A stretch of DNA of 64,000 bases from Bilophila wadsworthia ATCC 49260 (GCF_000701705.1 NZ_JNJP01000011.1:1-64000), one strand, 5' to 3'; numbered from the stretch's first letter, positions 14,075 through 23,649 are shown. Notes: generated from the letters alone by a model not told the origin. Translations and numbers: made by a program.

Positions 14075-15511
14075 ATGGAAACCGTAAGAAAGCCGTTGAA
14101 TGAAGATCGCGTAGCCTTGTTGCTTGGAAGCGTCATCTTTATCCTTGCCCTGCTCAAGTTCAGCGGGATAGACATGCTCGGCTGGGCCGTCAAAATCGGC
14201 ATGTGGGTGGGCGATCCGCTTGACGCGTGGCGTCCCGCCACCAAAGGTCTTCTCCCCGGCTATGGCGCACTGTTCGCTACCTATGCCATCCTGACGGGCG
14301 CACTGGCTTGTTGTGTGAAGCTCATGGGGAGCGACGTGGTGAAGTTCGTCAAGTCCTTCACCATCATCTTCTTTATCGCCATGATTTGTTATACGCTGGG
14401 CGCCAACGCCTACATCGCGGCCAACCCCACCCAGCTCAAGGCGCAGGGGATTCCGTGGGCGCTGGGCCTGAGCACCGAGGCGGGGCTCATCCTCGCCCTC
14501 GTCATGGGCATCGTGATCAGTAACTTTATGCCGAATCTTGCGGAATCTTTGAAGGACGCCTGCCGTCCCGAGCTGTTCGTCAAGATCGCCATCGTCATCA
14601 TGGGCGCGGAACTCGGCGTGAAGGCCGCCGACGCCGCCGGTTTCGCCGGGCACATCATTTTCCGGGGACTGTGCGCCATTGTTGAAGCCTATCTCCTCTA
14701 CTGGTGCGTGGTCTATTACGTCGCCCGCCGGTACTTCAAGTTCAACCGCGAATGGGCGGCCCCGCTGGCGTCCGGCATCTCCATCTGCGGCGTTTCCGCC
14801 GCCATCGCCACGGGCGCGGCCATCCGCTCCCGGCCCGTCGTTCCGATCATGGTTTCCTCGCTCGTCGTGGTATTCACCTGCATCGAAATGCTGATCCTCC
14901 CCTTCATCGCGCAGCACTTCCTGACCGGAGAACCCATGGTCGCGGGCGGCTGGATGGGCCTCGCCGTCAAGTCCGACGGCGGAGCCATCGCTTCCGGCGC
15001 CATCGCCGAATCGCTGATCCTCGCCAAGGCCGCCGAAGCCGGGATCAACTGGGAACCCGGCTGGATCATCATGGTCACCACCACCGTCAAGATCTTCATC
15101 GACGTATTCATCGGCGTGTGGGCCCTGGTCCTCGCATGGGTATGGTGCACCAAGTTTGACAAGTCCGGCGACCGGACCATGCACTGGGGCGACGTGTGGG
15201 CCCGTTTCCCCCGCTTCGTGCTCGGCTATATCATCACGTTTGCCATTCTCCTCATCATCTGCCTCCAGTCCCCCGAGCTGCAGAAGACCGGCGCGAGCGT
15301 TTCCGGTACGCTGAACGCGTTCCGCGTCATCTTCTTCCTGCTCACCTTCTTCACCATCGGCATGGTGTCGAACTTCCGCAAGCTCATGGAGGAAGGCATC
15401 GGCAGACTGGCCATCGTCTATGTGGTATGCCTGTTCGGCTTCATCATCTGGCTTGGGCTGTTCATCTCGTGGCTGTTCTTCCACGGCATGACCCCTCCTC
15501 TGGCCTCCTGA
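14075..15511 (+). CDS. YeiH/UPF0324-family putative sulfate exporter
   Basis: This 478-residue membrane protein has about 12 hydrophobic segments. KIAIVIMGAELGVKAAD near 165 and the re-entrant-looking ASGISICGVSAAIATGAAIR near 230 are typical of the UPF0324 (putative sulfate exporter) family. Chosen start: ATG 14075, with GGAGTGAGG 5-8 bp upstream; a GTG nine bases earlier lies inside that site. It is longer than E. coli YeiH (349), with extra helices at the N-terminus. Two small genes follow closely. In sulfonate- and sulfite-handling anaerobes, exporters of this type are thought to remove sulfite or sulfate. That substrate is inference. Confidence 0.8.
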   Translation: METVRKPLNEDRVALLLGSVIFILALLKFSGIDMLGWAVKIGMWVGDPLDAWRPATKGLLPGYGALFATYAILTGALACCVKLMGSDVVKFVKSFTIIFFIAMICYTLGANAYIAANPTQLKAQGIPWALGLSTEAGLILALVMGIVISNFMPNLAESLKDACRPELFVKIAIVIMGAELGVKAADAAGFAGHIIFRGLCAIVEAYLLYWCVVYYVARRYFKFNREWAAPLASGISICGVSAAIATGAAIRSRPVVPIMVSSLVVVFTCIEMLILPFIAQHFLTGEPMVAGGWMGLAVKSDGGAIASGAIAESLILAKAAEAGINWEPGWIIMVTTTVKIFIDVFIGVWALVLAWVWCTKFDKSGDRTMHWGDVWARFPRFVLGYIITFAILLIICLQSPELQKTGASVSGTLNAFRVIFFLLTFFTIGMVSNFRKLMEEGIGRLAIVYVVCLFGFIIWLGLFISWLFFHGMTPPLAS

Positions 15512-15543
15512 TTTCACACACTGCTTAGCTAAGGAGAACGATC

Positions 15544-15714
15544 ATGGCAGAAAAGAAGAACGACGTGAAGTTTCATGAAGAAATACAAAAGATGGAATAC
15601 GAGCCCATGGACGAAACGGAGCTCAAGCTCATCAAGGGCGGCATCACTTTGGGCATCGTCCTGCTTGTGGTTCTGTTCGTTGTGAGTAAATATCTTCTTC
15701 CCGGCCTTCATTAA
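15544..15714 (+). CDS. small single-pass membrane protein, 56 aa
   Basis: ATG 15544 follows AAGGAGA (15531-15537). The product has a highly charged, mostly acidic cytoplasmic N-terminus (MAEKKNDVKFHEEIQKM) and one C-terminal membrane helix (about 34-50, ITLGIVLLVVLFVVSKY). It lies 32 bp after the YeiH-type exporter gene and is probably an accessory subunit of that transporter. No named family recognised. Confidence 0.7.
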   Translation: MAEKKNDVKFHEEIQKMEYEPMDETELKLIKGGITLGIVLLVVLFVVSKYLLPGLH

Positions 15715-15766
15715 TCCTTAACACGGCGGGGGGAGAGCCAGCCTCTCCCCCCGTGGACACACCGCC

Positions 15767-16039
15767 ATGTCTCAGTACAAGCTTGTTTACTACTCAGGGA
15801 TGAACATGAACCTTGTCCAGGGCGCTTCCGAAATCGTGGAAGCGGATTCTTTCAACGACGCGCTGTCCCTCAAATGTTCATGGCCCGTTTTTGAGGCGAG
15901 GGATCACCTCTCGGCCGCCGCCCAAAATCCCGGCACCTGCGTCTACTACACGGAAATGTGGGAAGCCGTCCTGATGGACCCGAAACAGGCCTCCACCAGC
16001 CACGACTGTTACGGCGACTTTTCCGGGATGCGGTACTAG
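15767..16039 (+). CDS. conserved-looking small soluble protein, 90 aa
   Basis: A compact 90-residue frame (start MSQYKLVYYSGMNMNLVQGA) with balanced composition and two cysteine-containing segments (LKCSWPVF, CVYYTEMWEAV). It is third in the exporter operon, 52 bp after the 56-residue protein and before a very strong terminator, so it is likely real. No family recognised. A role in sensing or regulating the exporter is only a guess from position. Confidence 0.6.
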   Translation: MSQYKLVYYSGMNMNLVQGASEIVEADSFNDALSLKCSWPVFEARDHLSAAAQNPGTCVYYTEMWEAVLMDPKQASTSHDCYGDFSGMRY

Positions 16040-16121
16040 GGTCCCGCCCGCTCCAAACGGCGCCCCATCCATGAAACAAGCGTAGCGGGCCGTTTCCCGC
16101 GCCCCGCGCCCGTCCTGAAGG

Positions 16122-16166
16122 ACGCCAAAAGCCCCCGGGCCATTCTAGCCAGGGGGCTTTTGGCGT
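16122..16166 (+). terminator. terminator of the YeiH operon
   Basis: ACGCCAAAAGCCCCC (16122-16136) pairs perfectly with GGGGGCTTTTGGCGT (16152-16166), a 15-bp stem followed by TTGT. It closes the three-gene cluster. Confidence 0.8.
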
Positions 16167-16926
16167 TTGTCCCGCAGGCGGCAAGGCGTCCCTCCCGATC
16201 ACCCGTTTTGGAGGACTGCCTTTACCGATCGCGGATGGTTTCCGACTGTATGCCCAGGGGCACCGCCGTCACGCGCCTTTATGTGTCGACAGTCATCAAC
16301 GGGTATAAAAACAAAACAACGGGAAGGAAAAAGAATCGTGGGAAGATATAAATGGATATTTCATCAGGGCATATCCATCTATTTATCCAAATAAAGACCC
16401 CATGATATGTATGCAAAACCATTTTCTGGCGAAGAAAAGCAGTCTGGAGAACAGCATACCATGTTCTTTATGGAACATATGGCATTCTCAAGACAGCGTC
16501 TCTTCTTTGCAACATTTACGGCTCCCCTACGCAATATACAAATGCATTCCAATGAACAGCTTGATACAATTATATCAATAAATCAATATAGTTATTGTAA
16601 CCTATAGTTTTTGACAGTATCACTGAAAAGACTTCTTTATTTTTCCAGAAATATTTTGCACAAAAATATCTTTCATACATCAAACATACTGAAATAAAAA
16701 TACTATCCACTTAAAATGCATACAAATCCCGCGTTTCGCACAATAGCGGGCATCAGGCCCGTTCTTGCTCAAAATGCTGATAAATTTTCAGTATTACAAT
16801 GTATTCTGTATATTACGGCAATCCCCCCTGCCTCTTTTCTCCTCCCTCTAGCCTTCAATTATTTTTTGTGCTAGTGTCGATAATAGGTTTTTTTCACAAT
16901 CCAACCAATGAGAGAGGAGAACATTC
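16167..16926. other. long AT-rich intergenic region before the TRAP operon
   Basis: About 760 bp whose base composition drops sharply from 16280 on. Frames here lack ribosome-binding sites and resemble no protein I know. It probably holds the promoter of dctP and possibly remnants of lost DNA, but I see no specific binding site with confidence. Confidence 0.6.
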
Positions 16927-17934
16927 ATGAGCTACAAGAAGATGCTTCCCCTTGTACTGGCGGCACTGCTTCTGTGGACCGTCCCCGCATCCGCCGCGCC
17001 GGAAACGACGCTGAAAGTCGCTTTGGGTGACCCTGAAGATTCTGAAATGGGTGTCGTCGGCCATGCTTTCAAAAAGTATGTGGAAGAAAAGACGGGCGGC
17101 AAGGTGGAAGTGCAGTGCTTCTACGGCGGCTCGCTGGGCGACGAAAGCGAGTGCTTCCGCAACGTCCAGAAAGGCACCCTGCCCTTGGCTCTGGGCGGCA
17201 TCGCCAACCTCGTGCCCTTTGAAAAGAAGCTCGGCCTGCTGACCCTCCCCTACCTGTTCGCCAACATCGACGAAGTCGTGGCCGGCACCAATGGCGCGCC
17301 CGCCGAACTGCTGAACAAATACGCCACCAAGGCCGGTTTCCGCGTCCTCACGTGGACCTACACGGACTTCCGCTACATCTCCAACTCCAAGCACCCCATC
17401 ACCAAAATGGCCGACATAAAAGACCTGAAGTTCCGCGTGCCTCAGAGCGCCGTGCTGATCGCCGCCTATAAGGCCTTCGGCGGCAGCCCGACCCCCATCT
17501 CCTGGGCCGAAACCTTCACCGCCCTCCAGCAGGGCGTCGTGGACGGCCAGTGCTACGGCTACATCGGCTTCAAGGCCATGAAGTTCAACGAAGCCAACCA
17601 GAAATACCTCACCGAAGTCCACTACACCTATCAGCTGCAGCCTCTGGTCATCAGCGAACGCGTGTTTAAGAAGATGACCCCCGAAATGCAGAAGCTCATT
17701 GTTGACGCGGGCAAGTACGCTCAGGACACCGTCCTGAAGTTCCAGCTCGAAAACGCCGAAGCAGCCAAGAAGGAACTCATTGCCGGCGGCCTCGTGGTTT
17801 CCCAGCTCGAAGACGAAGATCAGTGGAAGAAGGCCGCCGTTGAAAAGGTATGGCCCGAAATGGCTGACTTCGTGGGCGGCAAGGACGTCATCAACGAATA
17901 CCTGAAGGCTTGCGGCAAGGAAGCCTGGAAGTAA
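16927..17934 (+). CDS. dctP: TRAP transporter solute-binding protein, DctP family
   Basis: This 335-residue periplasmic protein has a Sec signal peptide (LPLVLAALLLWTVPASAA, cleavage near 24). The DctP fold includes the conserved arginine stretch LKFRVPQSAV (about 165-174) that clamps the carboxylate or sulfonate group of the ligand, and GVVDGQCYGY near 205. GAGAGGAGA lies upstream of the ATG. It is the first gene of dctP-dctQ-dctM-dctP2. The second binding protein at 20095 is a close paralogue, so the system may take two related ligands. In this lineage TRAP systems often import sulfonates such as isethionate, or C4-dicarboxylates; the ligand here is unknown. Confidence 0.9.
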   Translation: MSYKKMLPLVLAALLLWTVPASAAPETTLKVALGDPEDSEMGVVGHAFKKYVEEKTGGKVEVQCFYGGSLGDESECFRNVQKGTLPLALGGIANLVPFEKKLGLLTLPYLFANIDEVVAGTNGAPAELLNKYATKAGFRVLTWTYTDFRYISNSKHPITKMADIKDLKFRVPQSAVLIAAYKAFGGSPTPISWAETFTALQQGVVDGQCYGYIGFKAMKFNEANQKYLTEVHYTYQLQPLVISERVFKKMTPEMQKLIVDAGKYAQDTVLKFQLENAEAAKKELIAGGLVVSQLEDEDQWKKAAVEKVWPEMADFVGGKDVINEYLKACGKEAWK

Positions 17935-18177
17935 ATCGTCATGAAGACATAGGGGGGTGGGGCTGCGGGGATGGACCTGCCCCTCTTGAACATGGAAGGA
18001 ATTCGTGTAGTACCTCTGACGTGGGACTGTTTTGTGGAGCGGCGCCGGGGTGGAAGAAACACGGATTCCTCTTGTACGGAATGCCTTCTTGCTGCGGGGT
18101 TCGCCGTTTTTCGGCCCGGCGCCCTTCCGGGAAATATACCCCGCCCTTTTCAGGATGTTAGAGGAGGAATAGCAAGC

Positions 18178-18723
18178 GTGAAAAAAGTAGTCTTGGCCCT
18201 TTTGGACCACTTCGAAAGCTATCTGTGCCAGTTTTTGCTGGTCTTCTTTATCGTCGTCATTCTGCTCCAGATCGTCCTGCGGCAGATCAACATGTCACTA
18301 CCGTGGACGGAAGAAATCGCCCGTTTCGCCTTTATCTGGTTCATCCTGTTTGGCGCGTGCTATGCGACGCGCCTGTGCGCCCTGAACCGCGTGACGCTCC
18401 AGTTTTCCAAAGCACCCAAATGGGTGGGGGACCTGTTCCTGTTCATCGGGGACATCATCTGGTTCTGCTTTTCGCTCATCATGGCTTGGGAAGGCTACAT
18501 CGCCGTCCTCGACCTCGTGGAATTTCCGTACGCGACCCCGGCCTTGGACTGGGATTTGGGCATGGTTTACCTTGTCTTCCCCTTGAGCTTCCTGCTGATG
18601 GCCATCCGCATCGTTCAGGTGAACGTCATCAAGTACATCCTGAAAGAAGAGATTCTTGACCCGGATCAGGAATCCATCAAAGAAAGCCAAAAGACGCTCA
18701 TGGCAGAAGGAGACAAGGAATGA
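18178..18723 (+). CDS. dctQ: TRAP transporter small permease, DctQ family
   Basis: This 181-residue protein has four membrane helices (about 15-38, 48-68, 85-108 and 130-152) and the DctQ pattern LPWTEEIARFAFIWFILFGA. The frame is open much further upstream, but GTG 18178 follows GAGGAGG (18161-18167) and begins the protein just before the first helix, as in other DctQ, so that start is chosen. It overlaps dctM (ATGATGG). There is a 243-bp gap after dctP with GC-rich inverted sequence that may tune expression of the membrane subunits below that of the binding protein. Confidence 0.88.
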   Translation: MKKVVLALLDHFESYLCQFLLVFFIVVILLQIVLRQINMSLPWTEEIARFAFIWFILFGACYATRLCALNRVTLQFSKAPKWVGDLFLFIGDIIWFCFSLIMAWEGYIAVLDLVEFPYATPALDWDLGMVYLVFPLSFLLMAIRIVQVNVIKYILKEEILDPDQESIKESQKTLMAEGDKE

Positions 18724-20027
18724 TGGAAGCCCTTTCCCCCGCGAACATCGGCCTTCTGCTGTTCGGCATCTTCTTCGTGCTGCTCCTTATCGGCAGCCCG
18801 ATCATGGTCGCCCTCGGCGTTGCGACCATGGCCTGCTTCATCGTGCTCGACATTGACCTCAGCCTGATGATCGAACGAGCCTTCGCCTCGCTGACGGCCT
18901 TCCCGCTCATGGCGTTGCCGGCGTTCGTCCTAGCGGGCTCGCTCATGGAGGCGGCAGGCGTGTCCAGACGTCTCGTGCATGTCGCCGAAAACATCGTAGG
19001 CCCCACGCCCGGCGGCCTAGCGATTTCCACCACGCTCTCCTGCGTCTTCTTCGGTGCCATCTCCGGCTCCGGCCCCGCGACGACCGCCGCCGTCGGCATG
19101 CTCATGATCCCGGCCATGGCCAAACGCGGCTACAACATCGGGTATGCGGCCGCCGCCACAGCCACCGCGGGCGGCATCGGCATCATCATCCCGCCAAGCA
19201 TTCCCATGGTCATCTACGGCGTGTCCGGCCAGCAGAGCATCTCCAAGATGTTCATGGCCGGCATCATCCCGGGCATCCTCATCGCCATCGGCCTCAGTAT
19301 CATGCACTTCTTCCTGTGCCGGAACCTGAAGACCGATGGGCTGAAATGGTCCATAGAGTCCTTCATCCACTCCCTGCGTGACGGCTTCTGGTCCATCCTC
19401 GCCCCGGTGATCATCCTCGGCGGCATCTACGCCGGCATCTTCACCCCGACGGAAGCCGCGGTCGTAGCCATTTTTTACACCATCCTCGTGGGTATCTTCA
19501 TCCATAGGGAACTGACGCTGAAAAGCTTCATGGCTTCCCTCAAGACCACGTCATGGCTGACGGGCCGCGTACTCGTGCTCGTCTTCACGGCAACAGCTTT
19601 CGGCTACCTGCTCACCTCGTACCGGATCCCGGTGGAAATCGCCAACTGGATCCTGTCCTTCACCAACAATGTGAACCTGGTGTGGTTCCTCGTGGTCGTT
19701 CTCCTCCTGTTCCTCGGGATGTTCATGGAAACCCTCGCCATCATCATGCTGGTGACGCCTGTTCTGCTGCCCATCATGACAGCATATGGGGTCGATCCGA
19801 TCCATTTCGGCATCATCCTCATCTGTTGCTGCGGCATCGGGTTCTCCACGCCGCCGCTGGGCGAAAACATGTTCATCGCCTCCGGCATCGCCAATGTTTC
19901 CCTTGAGGAAATATCCCTCAAGGCGCTGCCCCTCGTGGCGATCAACATCGCCGTCATCGCCATTCTGGTGATGTTCCCGGATATCGTGCTCTTCCTGCCC
20001 AACCTCATGGGTACCGGGCTGCAATAA
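18720..20027 (+). CDS. dctM: TRAP transporter large permease, DctM family
   Basis: This 435-residue protein has about 12 hydrophobic segments. It carries the IT-superfamily signatures FFGAISGSGPATTAAVGMLM (about 103-122) and GIGIIIPPSIPMVIYG near 150, and the second-half repeat GFSTPPLGENMFIASGIA near 380. It is the ion-coupled transport subunit. It overlaps dctQ by 4 bp and is followed after 67 bp by a second binding-protein gene. Confidence 0.92.
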   Translation: MMEALSPANIGLLLFGIFFVLLLIGSPIMVALGVATMACFIVLDIDLSLMIERAFASLTAFPLMALPAFVLAGSLMEAAGVSRRLVHVAENIVGPTPGGLAISTTLSCVFFGAISGSGPATTAAVGMLMIPAMAKRGYNIGYAAAATATAGGIGIIIPPSIPMVIYGVSGQQSISKMFMAGIIPGILIAIGLSIMHFFLCRNLKTDGLKWSIESFIHSLRDGFWSILAPVIILGGIYAGIFTPTEAAVVAIFYTILVGIFIHRELTLKSFMASLKTTSWLTGRVLVLVFTATAFGYLLTSYRIPVEIANWILSFTNNVNLVWFLVVVLLLFLGMFMETLAIIMLVTPVLLPIMTAYGVDPIHFGIILICCCGIGFSTPPLGENMFIASGIANVSLEEISLKALPLVAINIAVIAILVMFPDIVLFLPNLMGTGLQ

Positions 20028-20094
20028 CTGCCGGGCGGCGGGGCCCTCCCGCCGCCTTCGCTTCACACAAGCCAATCAGAAAGAAGAGAATGCT

Positions 20095-21105
20095 ATGAGC
20101 TGCAAAACCATCGTTTCCTTGCTGATGGCGGGGTTCTTCCTGTGCGCCGCCTCCGCTTCCGCCGCGCCGCACACGACGCTGACGATCGCCATGGGCGATC
20201 CCGAAAGCTCCGAAATGGGCGTCGTGGGCAATGCGTTCAAAAAATATGTGGAAGACAAGACCAACGGCGCCATCCAGGTTGTCTGCATTTACGGCGGCTC
20301 GCCGGGCGACGACGAAGGGGAACGTTTCCGCAAGGTCCAGAAGGGCACGCTCGACATGGCCCTTGGCGGCATCGCCAACATCGTGCCCCTTGAAAAGAAG
20401 CTGGGACTTCTGACCCTGCCCTACCTGTTCGCCAACCTGAACGAGGTCGTGGCCGGGACCAACGGCGCCCCTGCGGAACTGCTGAACAAGTACGCCACCG
20501 AAGCCGGGTTCCGTATCCTGACGTGGACGTACACGGGATTCCGCTTCATCTCCAACGACAAGCACCCGATTACCAAACTGAGCGATATGAAGGGGTTGAA
20601 ATTCCGCGTGCCTCAAAGCGCGGTCATGATCGCCACCTACAAGGCGTTCGGGGCTATCCCGTCCCTCATCCCGTGGTCCATGACCTTCAACGCCCTCCAG
20701 TCCGGCGACGTCGACGGCCAGTGTTACGGCTACATCGGCTTCCGGGCCATGAAGTTCAACGAAGCCAACCAGCGCTACCTGACCGAGGTGCACTACACCT
20801 ACCATCTCCAGCCGCTGGTGATCAGCGAGCGCGTTTTCGAAAAACTGACGCCCGAAGTCCGTCAGATCCTGATCGATGCGGGCAAGTACGCGCAGGAAAA
20901 ATCCCTGCTGTTCCAGGTCGAGCAGGCCGAGGCCTCCAAGCGGGAACTCGTGGCCGGAGGGCTCAAGGTTTCCCAGCTCGAAGACGAAGAACAGTGGAAA
21001 AAAGTCGCCATTGAAAAGGTGTGGCCTGAAATGGCGGACTTCGTGGGCGGCAAGGATGCCATCAACGAATATCTGAAGGCTTGCGGCAAGCAGCCCTGGA
21101 ACTAA
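20095..21105 (+). CDS. dctP: second TRAP solute-binding protein, paralogue of the first
   Basis: This 336-residue protein has a Sec signal (IVSLLMAGFFLCAASASAA). Sequence is largely identical to the binding protein at 16927 over the whole length (for example LGLLTLPYLFAN and the GTNGAPAELLNKYAT and KFNEANQ stretches). The ligand arginine is conserved (LKFRVPQSAV). Differences cluster in ligand-pocket neighbourhoods: GSPTPISWAETFTALQ in the first versus AIPSLIPWSMTFNALQ here. This looks like gene duplication followed by specialisation on a related ligand, sharing one set of membrane subunits. A strong terminator follows. Confidence 0.9.
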   Translation: MSCKTIVSLLMAGFFLCAASASAAPHTTLTIAMGDPESSEMGVVGNAFKKYVEDKTNGAIQVVCIYGGSPGDDEGERFRKVQKGTLDMALGGIANIVPLEKKLGLLTLPYLFANLNEVVAGTNGAPAELLNKYATEAGFRILTWTYTGFRFISNDKHPITKLSDMKGLKFRVPQSAVMIATYKAFGAIPSLIPWSMTFNALQSGDVDGQCYGYIGFRAMKFNEANQRYLTEVHYTYHLQPLVISERVFEKLTPEVRQILIDAGKYAQEKSLLFQVEQAEASKRELVAGGLKVSQLEDEEQWKKVAIEKVWPEMADFVGGKDAINEYLKACGKQPWN

Positions 21106-21120
21106 ACGACATTCCCCCAC

Positions 21121-21156
21121 AAAAAAGCCCGGACGGTTTTTGTCCGGGCTTTTTTT
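21121..21156 (+). terminator. terminator of the TRAP operon
   Basis: AAAAAAGCCCGGAC (21121-21134) pairs with GTCCGGGCTTTTTTT (21142-21156), with a long T run. Confidence 0.85.
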
Positions 21157-21198
21157 GCGGGAAGAGGGAAAACGCCGTTGCCCGTCTGCGGAAAGGCG

Positions 21199-22173
21199 TC
21201 AGGCCCGGCCCTGCTTCCAGCACCATACCTTTCCGAGTGCCATCGCGGGAATCATGGACAAGGCAGGGATAAGCGAAACCAGCGAACCCGCGAGGATAAA
21301 CAGGACGCCCACCACCATGCTCACCGGAATGGCTTCCTGCAGAAAAAACAAGGCCAGCACGGGCGCGAGGGCGGGCTTGAAGAAGAAGACCAATGAGGCG
21401 GTGATCGGAGAGGTCGCCTCCATCGCCATAAAGTAGCAGGCAAAGCCCGCCCCGGTCACGCCGACGCAGATGTACAGCATCATCAGCGCGCTGAACGGGG
21501 TATACCCGGAAAGCAGGGGGATATCCGCGAAAAGGCCGAGCCCGATGTCCGCGAGAACCCCGGCGACCGCCGAGAGGCGGCTGACCGCGACGATGGCCGC
21601 CATTTCAAGGCTGGCGAACAGGAAGCTCCCGCATGTCACGACCACGCCGGAATACTTGGCGCACATTTTGGTCCCGAGCACGGCATACAGGGCGAACACC
21701 GCCGTGGACAGCAGGGTAAACGTGATGCCCGCCGTGCTGATGGACGTATCCAGAGGATTGATCAGGATAAGGATGCCGAGGCATTCCAGCACCAGCGCCA
21801 TGACGTGCTGGCGCAGGATCTGCGTGCGCAGGATGAGCCCGGCGAAAACGAGCACGAACACGGGATTGCAGCTGAACAGGACGGCGACGACCGAGGCGTT
21901 CGTGTTCTCCACGGCGAGCTGATACAAGGTCATGCTGACCACAATCCCCAGAAAGCCGAGCCCGGCCAGTTTAACGAGGCTCAAGCCGTCGATCCGGACA
22001 CCGCGCTTCCTGAGCATCCGCCTGGCGAACGGGATAAGGACAAGGCCGCCGATGAGAAACCGCGTGAGGTTCAACTGGACAGGATTAAACAGTCCGGCAA
22101 CTTCCTTGAGCGCGATTTCCATCGTGCTGAAAAACAGCGTTGCCAGTGCAATAAACAGGTAACCTCTTTTCAT
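21199..22173 (-). CDS. EamA/DMT-family transporter
   Basis: This 324-residue protein has ten hydrophobic segments in two five-helix halves (DMT/EamA fold, RhaT/YdcZ-like). Examples are LFIALATLFFSTMEIALKE at the start and GVTGAGFACYFMAMEATSPI near 235. The frame is open upstream, but ATG 22173 follows AAGGGG at a good distance and starts just before helix 1. Family members export amino acids or other metabolites. It lies downstream of, and in the same direction as, a LysR regulator (168 bp gap), which probably controls it. Confidence 0.8.
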   Translation of the reverse strand: MKRGYLFIALATLFFSTMEIALKEVAGLFNPVQLNLTRFLIGGLVLIPFARRMLRKRGVRIDGLSLVKLAGLGFLGIVVSMTLYQLAVENTNASVVAVLFSCNPVFVLVFAGLILRTQILRQHVMALVLECLGILILINPLDTSISTAGITFTLLSTAVFALYAVLGTKMCAKYSGVVVTCGSFLFASLEMAAIVAVSRLSAVAGVLADIGLGLFADIPLLSGYTPFSALMMLYICVGVTGAGFACYFMAMEATSPITASLVFFFKPALAPVLALFFLQEAIPVSMVVGVLFILAGSLVSLIPALSMIPAMALGKVWCWKQGRA

Positions 22174-22341
22174 AATGGCATATCCCCTTACTGCAAAACC
22201 GGCGTCCCCTCGCGCGACGGCCATTCTGGCCGTACGCCTCCGCAACGTGGGCGCCTCCTGCCTCCCGTTCGTACGCTACGCCCATTCATGCGTAAAATGA
22301 AATATACTCATGAGAAACATGCCCTTAAGTTAATGATTCGA

Positions 22342-23280
22342 TCAGCCTGGACCACACTTTTCCCGCGGTTGCTCACCTCCGGCCTCTTCAGTTCCTTTTC
22401 CGGTCAGGCAACGTATGAAGGCATGGCCCGCGTGTGAAATCTGGCTTCGCTTTCTGGTCACCACAGCAATGGCCCGCTTCGGTATCTTATGCGTTGTCTG
22501 GAGCTCGAAGACGCTTCCCGCCCTGAGGCTCTCCTCCGCAAATCGCCGCACGGTTATGCCCACCCCCAACCCTCGCTCCGCAAAAGGTACGATCAGCACC
22601 GTCGTCGCCAGTTCGCATTCCGGGTCAAGCACAACGCCGTGCGACTGGAAAAACGCATCCAGATACGCCCGGGTGCTGGTCCCCTTTTCCGGGCACACGA
22701 TAGGGAGCTTGGCAACCTCATCCGGCGAGAGCACGGAGCCTTCCAGATGGCGAAATGTGTTACCCGCGATAAACGTATCCTGAACCCTGCAAACGGGGAT
22801 TATGTCCAGATCCTCGTTTTCTTCCACTGGCGAAAACACGACGCCCAGATCGATCCGGCGGGCCCGCAGCGAGGCAATCGTTTCAGGCGTCGATGCCGTG
22901 ATGGTGCTGATGCGGACCTTGGGATAATCCTTATGGAACCGCTCCAGATACGGGAGCAGGAAGGCATGCATGATCATATCGGAGGAACCAATATGGATGC
23001 TCCCCCAGTCCAGATGCAGCATGGCCTGAATCTTCTTTTCCCCGATGGCGATCTGCTCGCAGGCCTGCGCAACGTGCTGGTAGAGCACTTCCCCTTCAGG
23101 CGTGAGCCGCATTCCTTTGTGCATCCGATAAAACAACGCGCAGCCGAGTACCTTTTCAAGCTGCCGTATGCACTTGCTCACCGCCGGTTGCGAAAGGAAC
23201 AACGCCTTGGCCGCAAGGGTAATGCTCCCGAGCCTCGCCACGTGATAAAAGACCTTGTAGTATTCAAACGAGACGTTCAT
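22342..23280 (-). CDS. LysR-family transcription regulator
   Basis: This 312-residue protein has an N-terminal winged HTH (about 5-62: FYHVARLGSITLAAKALFLS then QPAVSKCIRQLEKVLGCALF) and a periplasmic-binding-like effector domain (about 90-295). Start chosen at ATG 23280 (MNVSFEYYK), where the usual family N-terminus begins; AAGG lies upstream. The gene precedes the EamA transporter on the same strand and likely regulates it. The last 20 residues (KGTEEAGGEQPREKCGPG) are unusual and hydrophilic. Confidence 0.85.
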   Translation of the reverse strand: MNVSFEYYKVFYHVARLGSITLAAKALFLSQPAVSKCIRQLEKVLGCALFYRMHKGMRLTPEGEVLYQHVAQACEQIAIGEKKIQAMLHLDWGSIHIGSSDMIMHAFLLPYLERFHKDYPKVRISTITASTPETIASLRARRIDLGVVFSPVEENEDLDIIPVCRVQDTFIAGNTFRHLEGSVLSPDEVAKLPIVCPEKGTSTRAYLDAFFQSHGVVLDPECELATTVLIVPFAERGLGVGITVRRFAEESLRAGSVFELQTTHKIPKRAIAVVTRKRSQISHAGHAFIRCLTGKGTEEAGGEQPREKCGPG

Positions 23281-23649
23281 GCCCACCATCCTTGTTCAGC
23301 CGATTCCCCCTGCATTGACATGCAACAGCCCGGCAAGGCAACCCTTTTCGACAGATTGAAGGAAAAGCGCGTCTTTCCGCCGCTGCCCACCCTCCTCTAA
23401 CGTGCGGATCAAAGCGGCTTCCCCAAGCGCTGGGTTCCGCGGCCCCCAGAAAAGAACCCTCAGCAGCCGAAACAAACAGGTTTCTCCTCCCCTTCCATAG
23501 CAAGGAATGCGGCTCCTCCCCACTCGGGCCATCCGTAACGCCCGCACAGGGAAAAAGGCCGGGACCCCATGCGGACAGGCGAAAAAATTTCACTGAATCG
23601 CAAAAAAAAGCTTGCCAGCCGCCTCTGTTTTGCATATACCTCTTTTCGC
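23281..23649. other. intergenic region before tRNA-Leu; tRNA promoter only
   Basis: No gene seen on either strand, although GC-rich antisense frames are open. The only supported element is the tRNA promoter at its right end. Confidence 0.6.
23612..23640 (+). promoter_or_regulatory. promoter of tRNA-Leu
   Basis: TTGCCA (23612-23617) and TATACC (23635-23640) have 17-bp spacing, ending 10 bp before the mature tRNA 5' end. Confidence 0.6.

Noticed and set aside
14048..15517. Long open frame of nearly 490 codons antisense to the YeiH gene
   Set aside because: It mirrors the YeiH-type frame in a GC-rich gene. The translation is dominated by Asp, Glu, Gly, His and Arg without any hydrophobic core or motif, typical of an antisense shadow.
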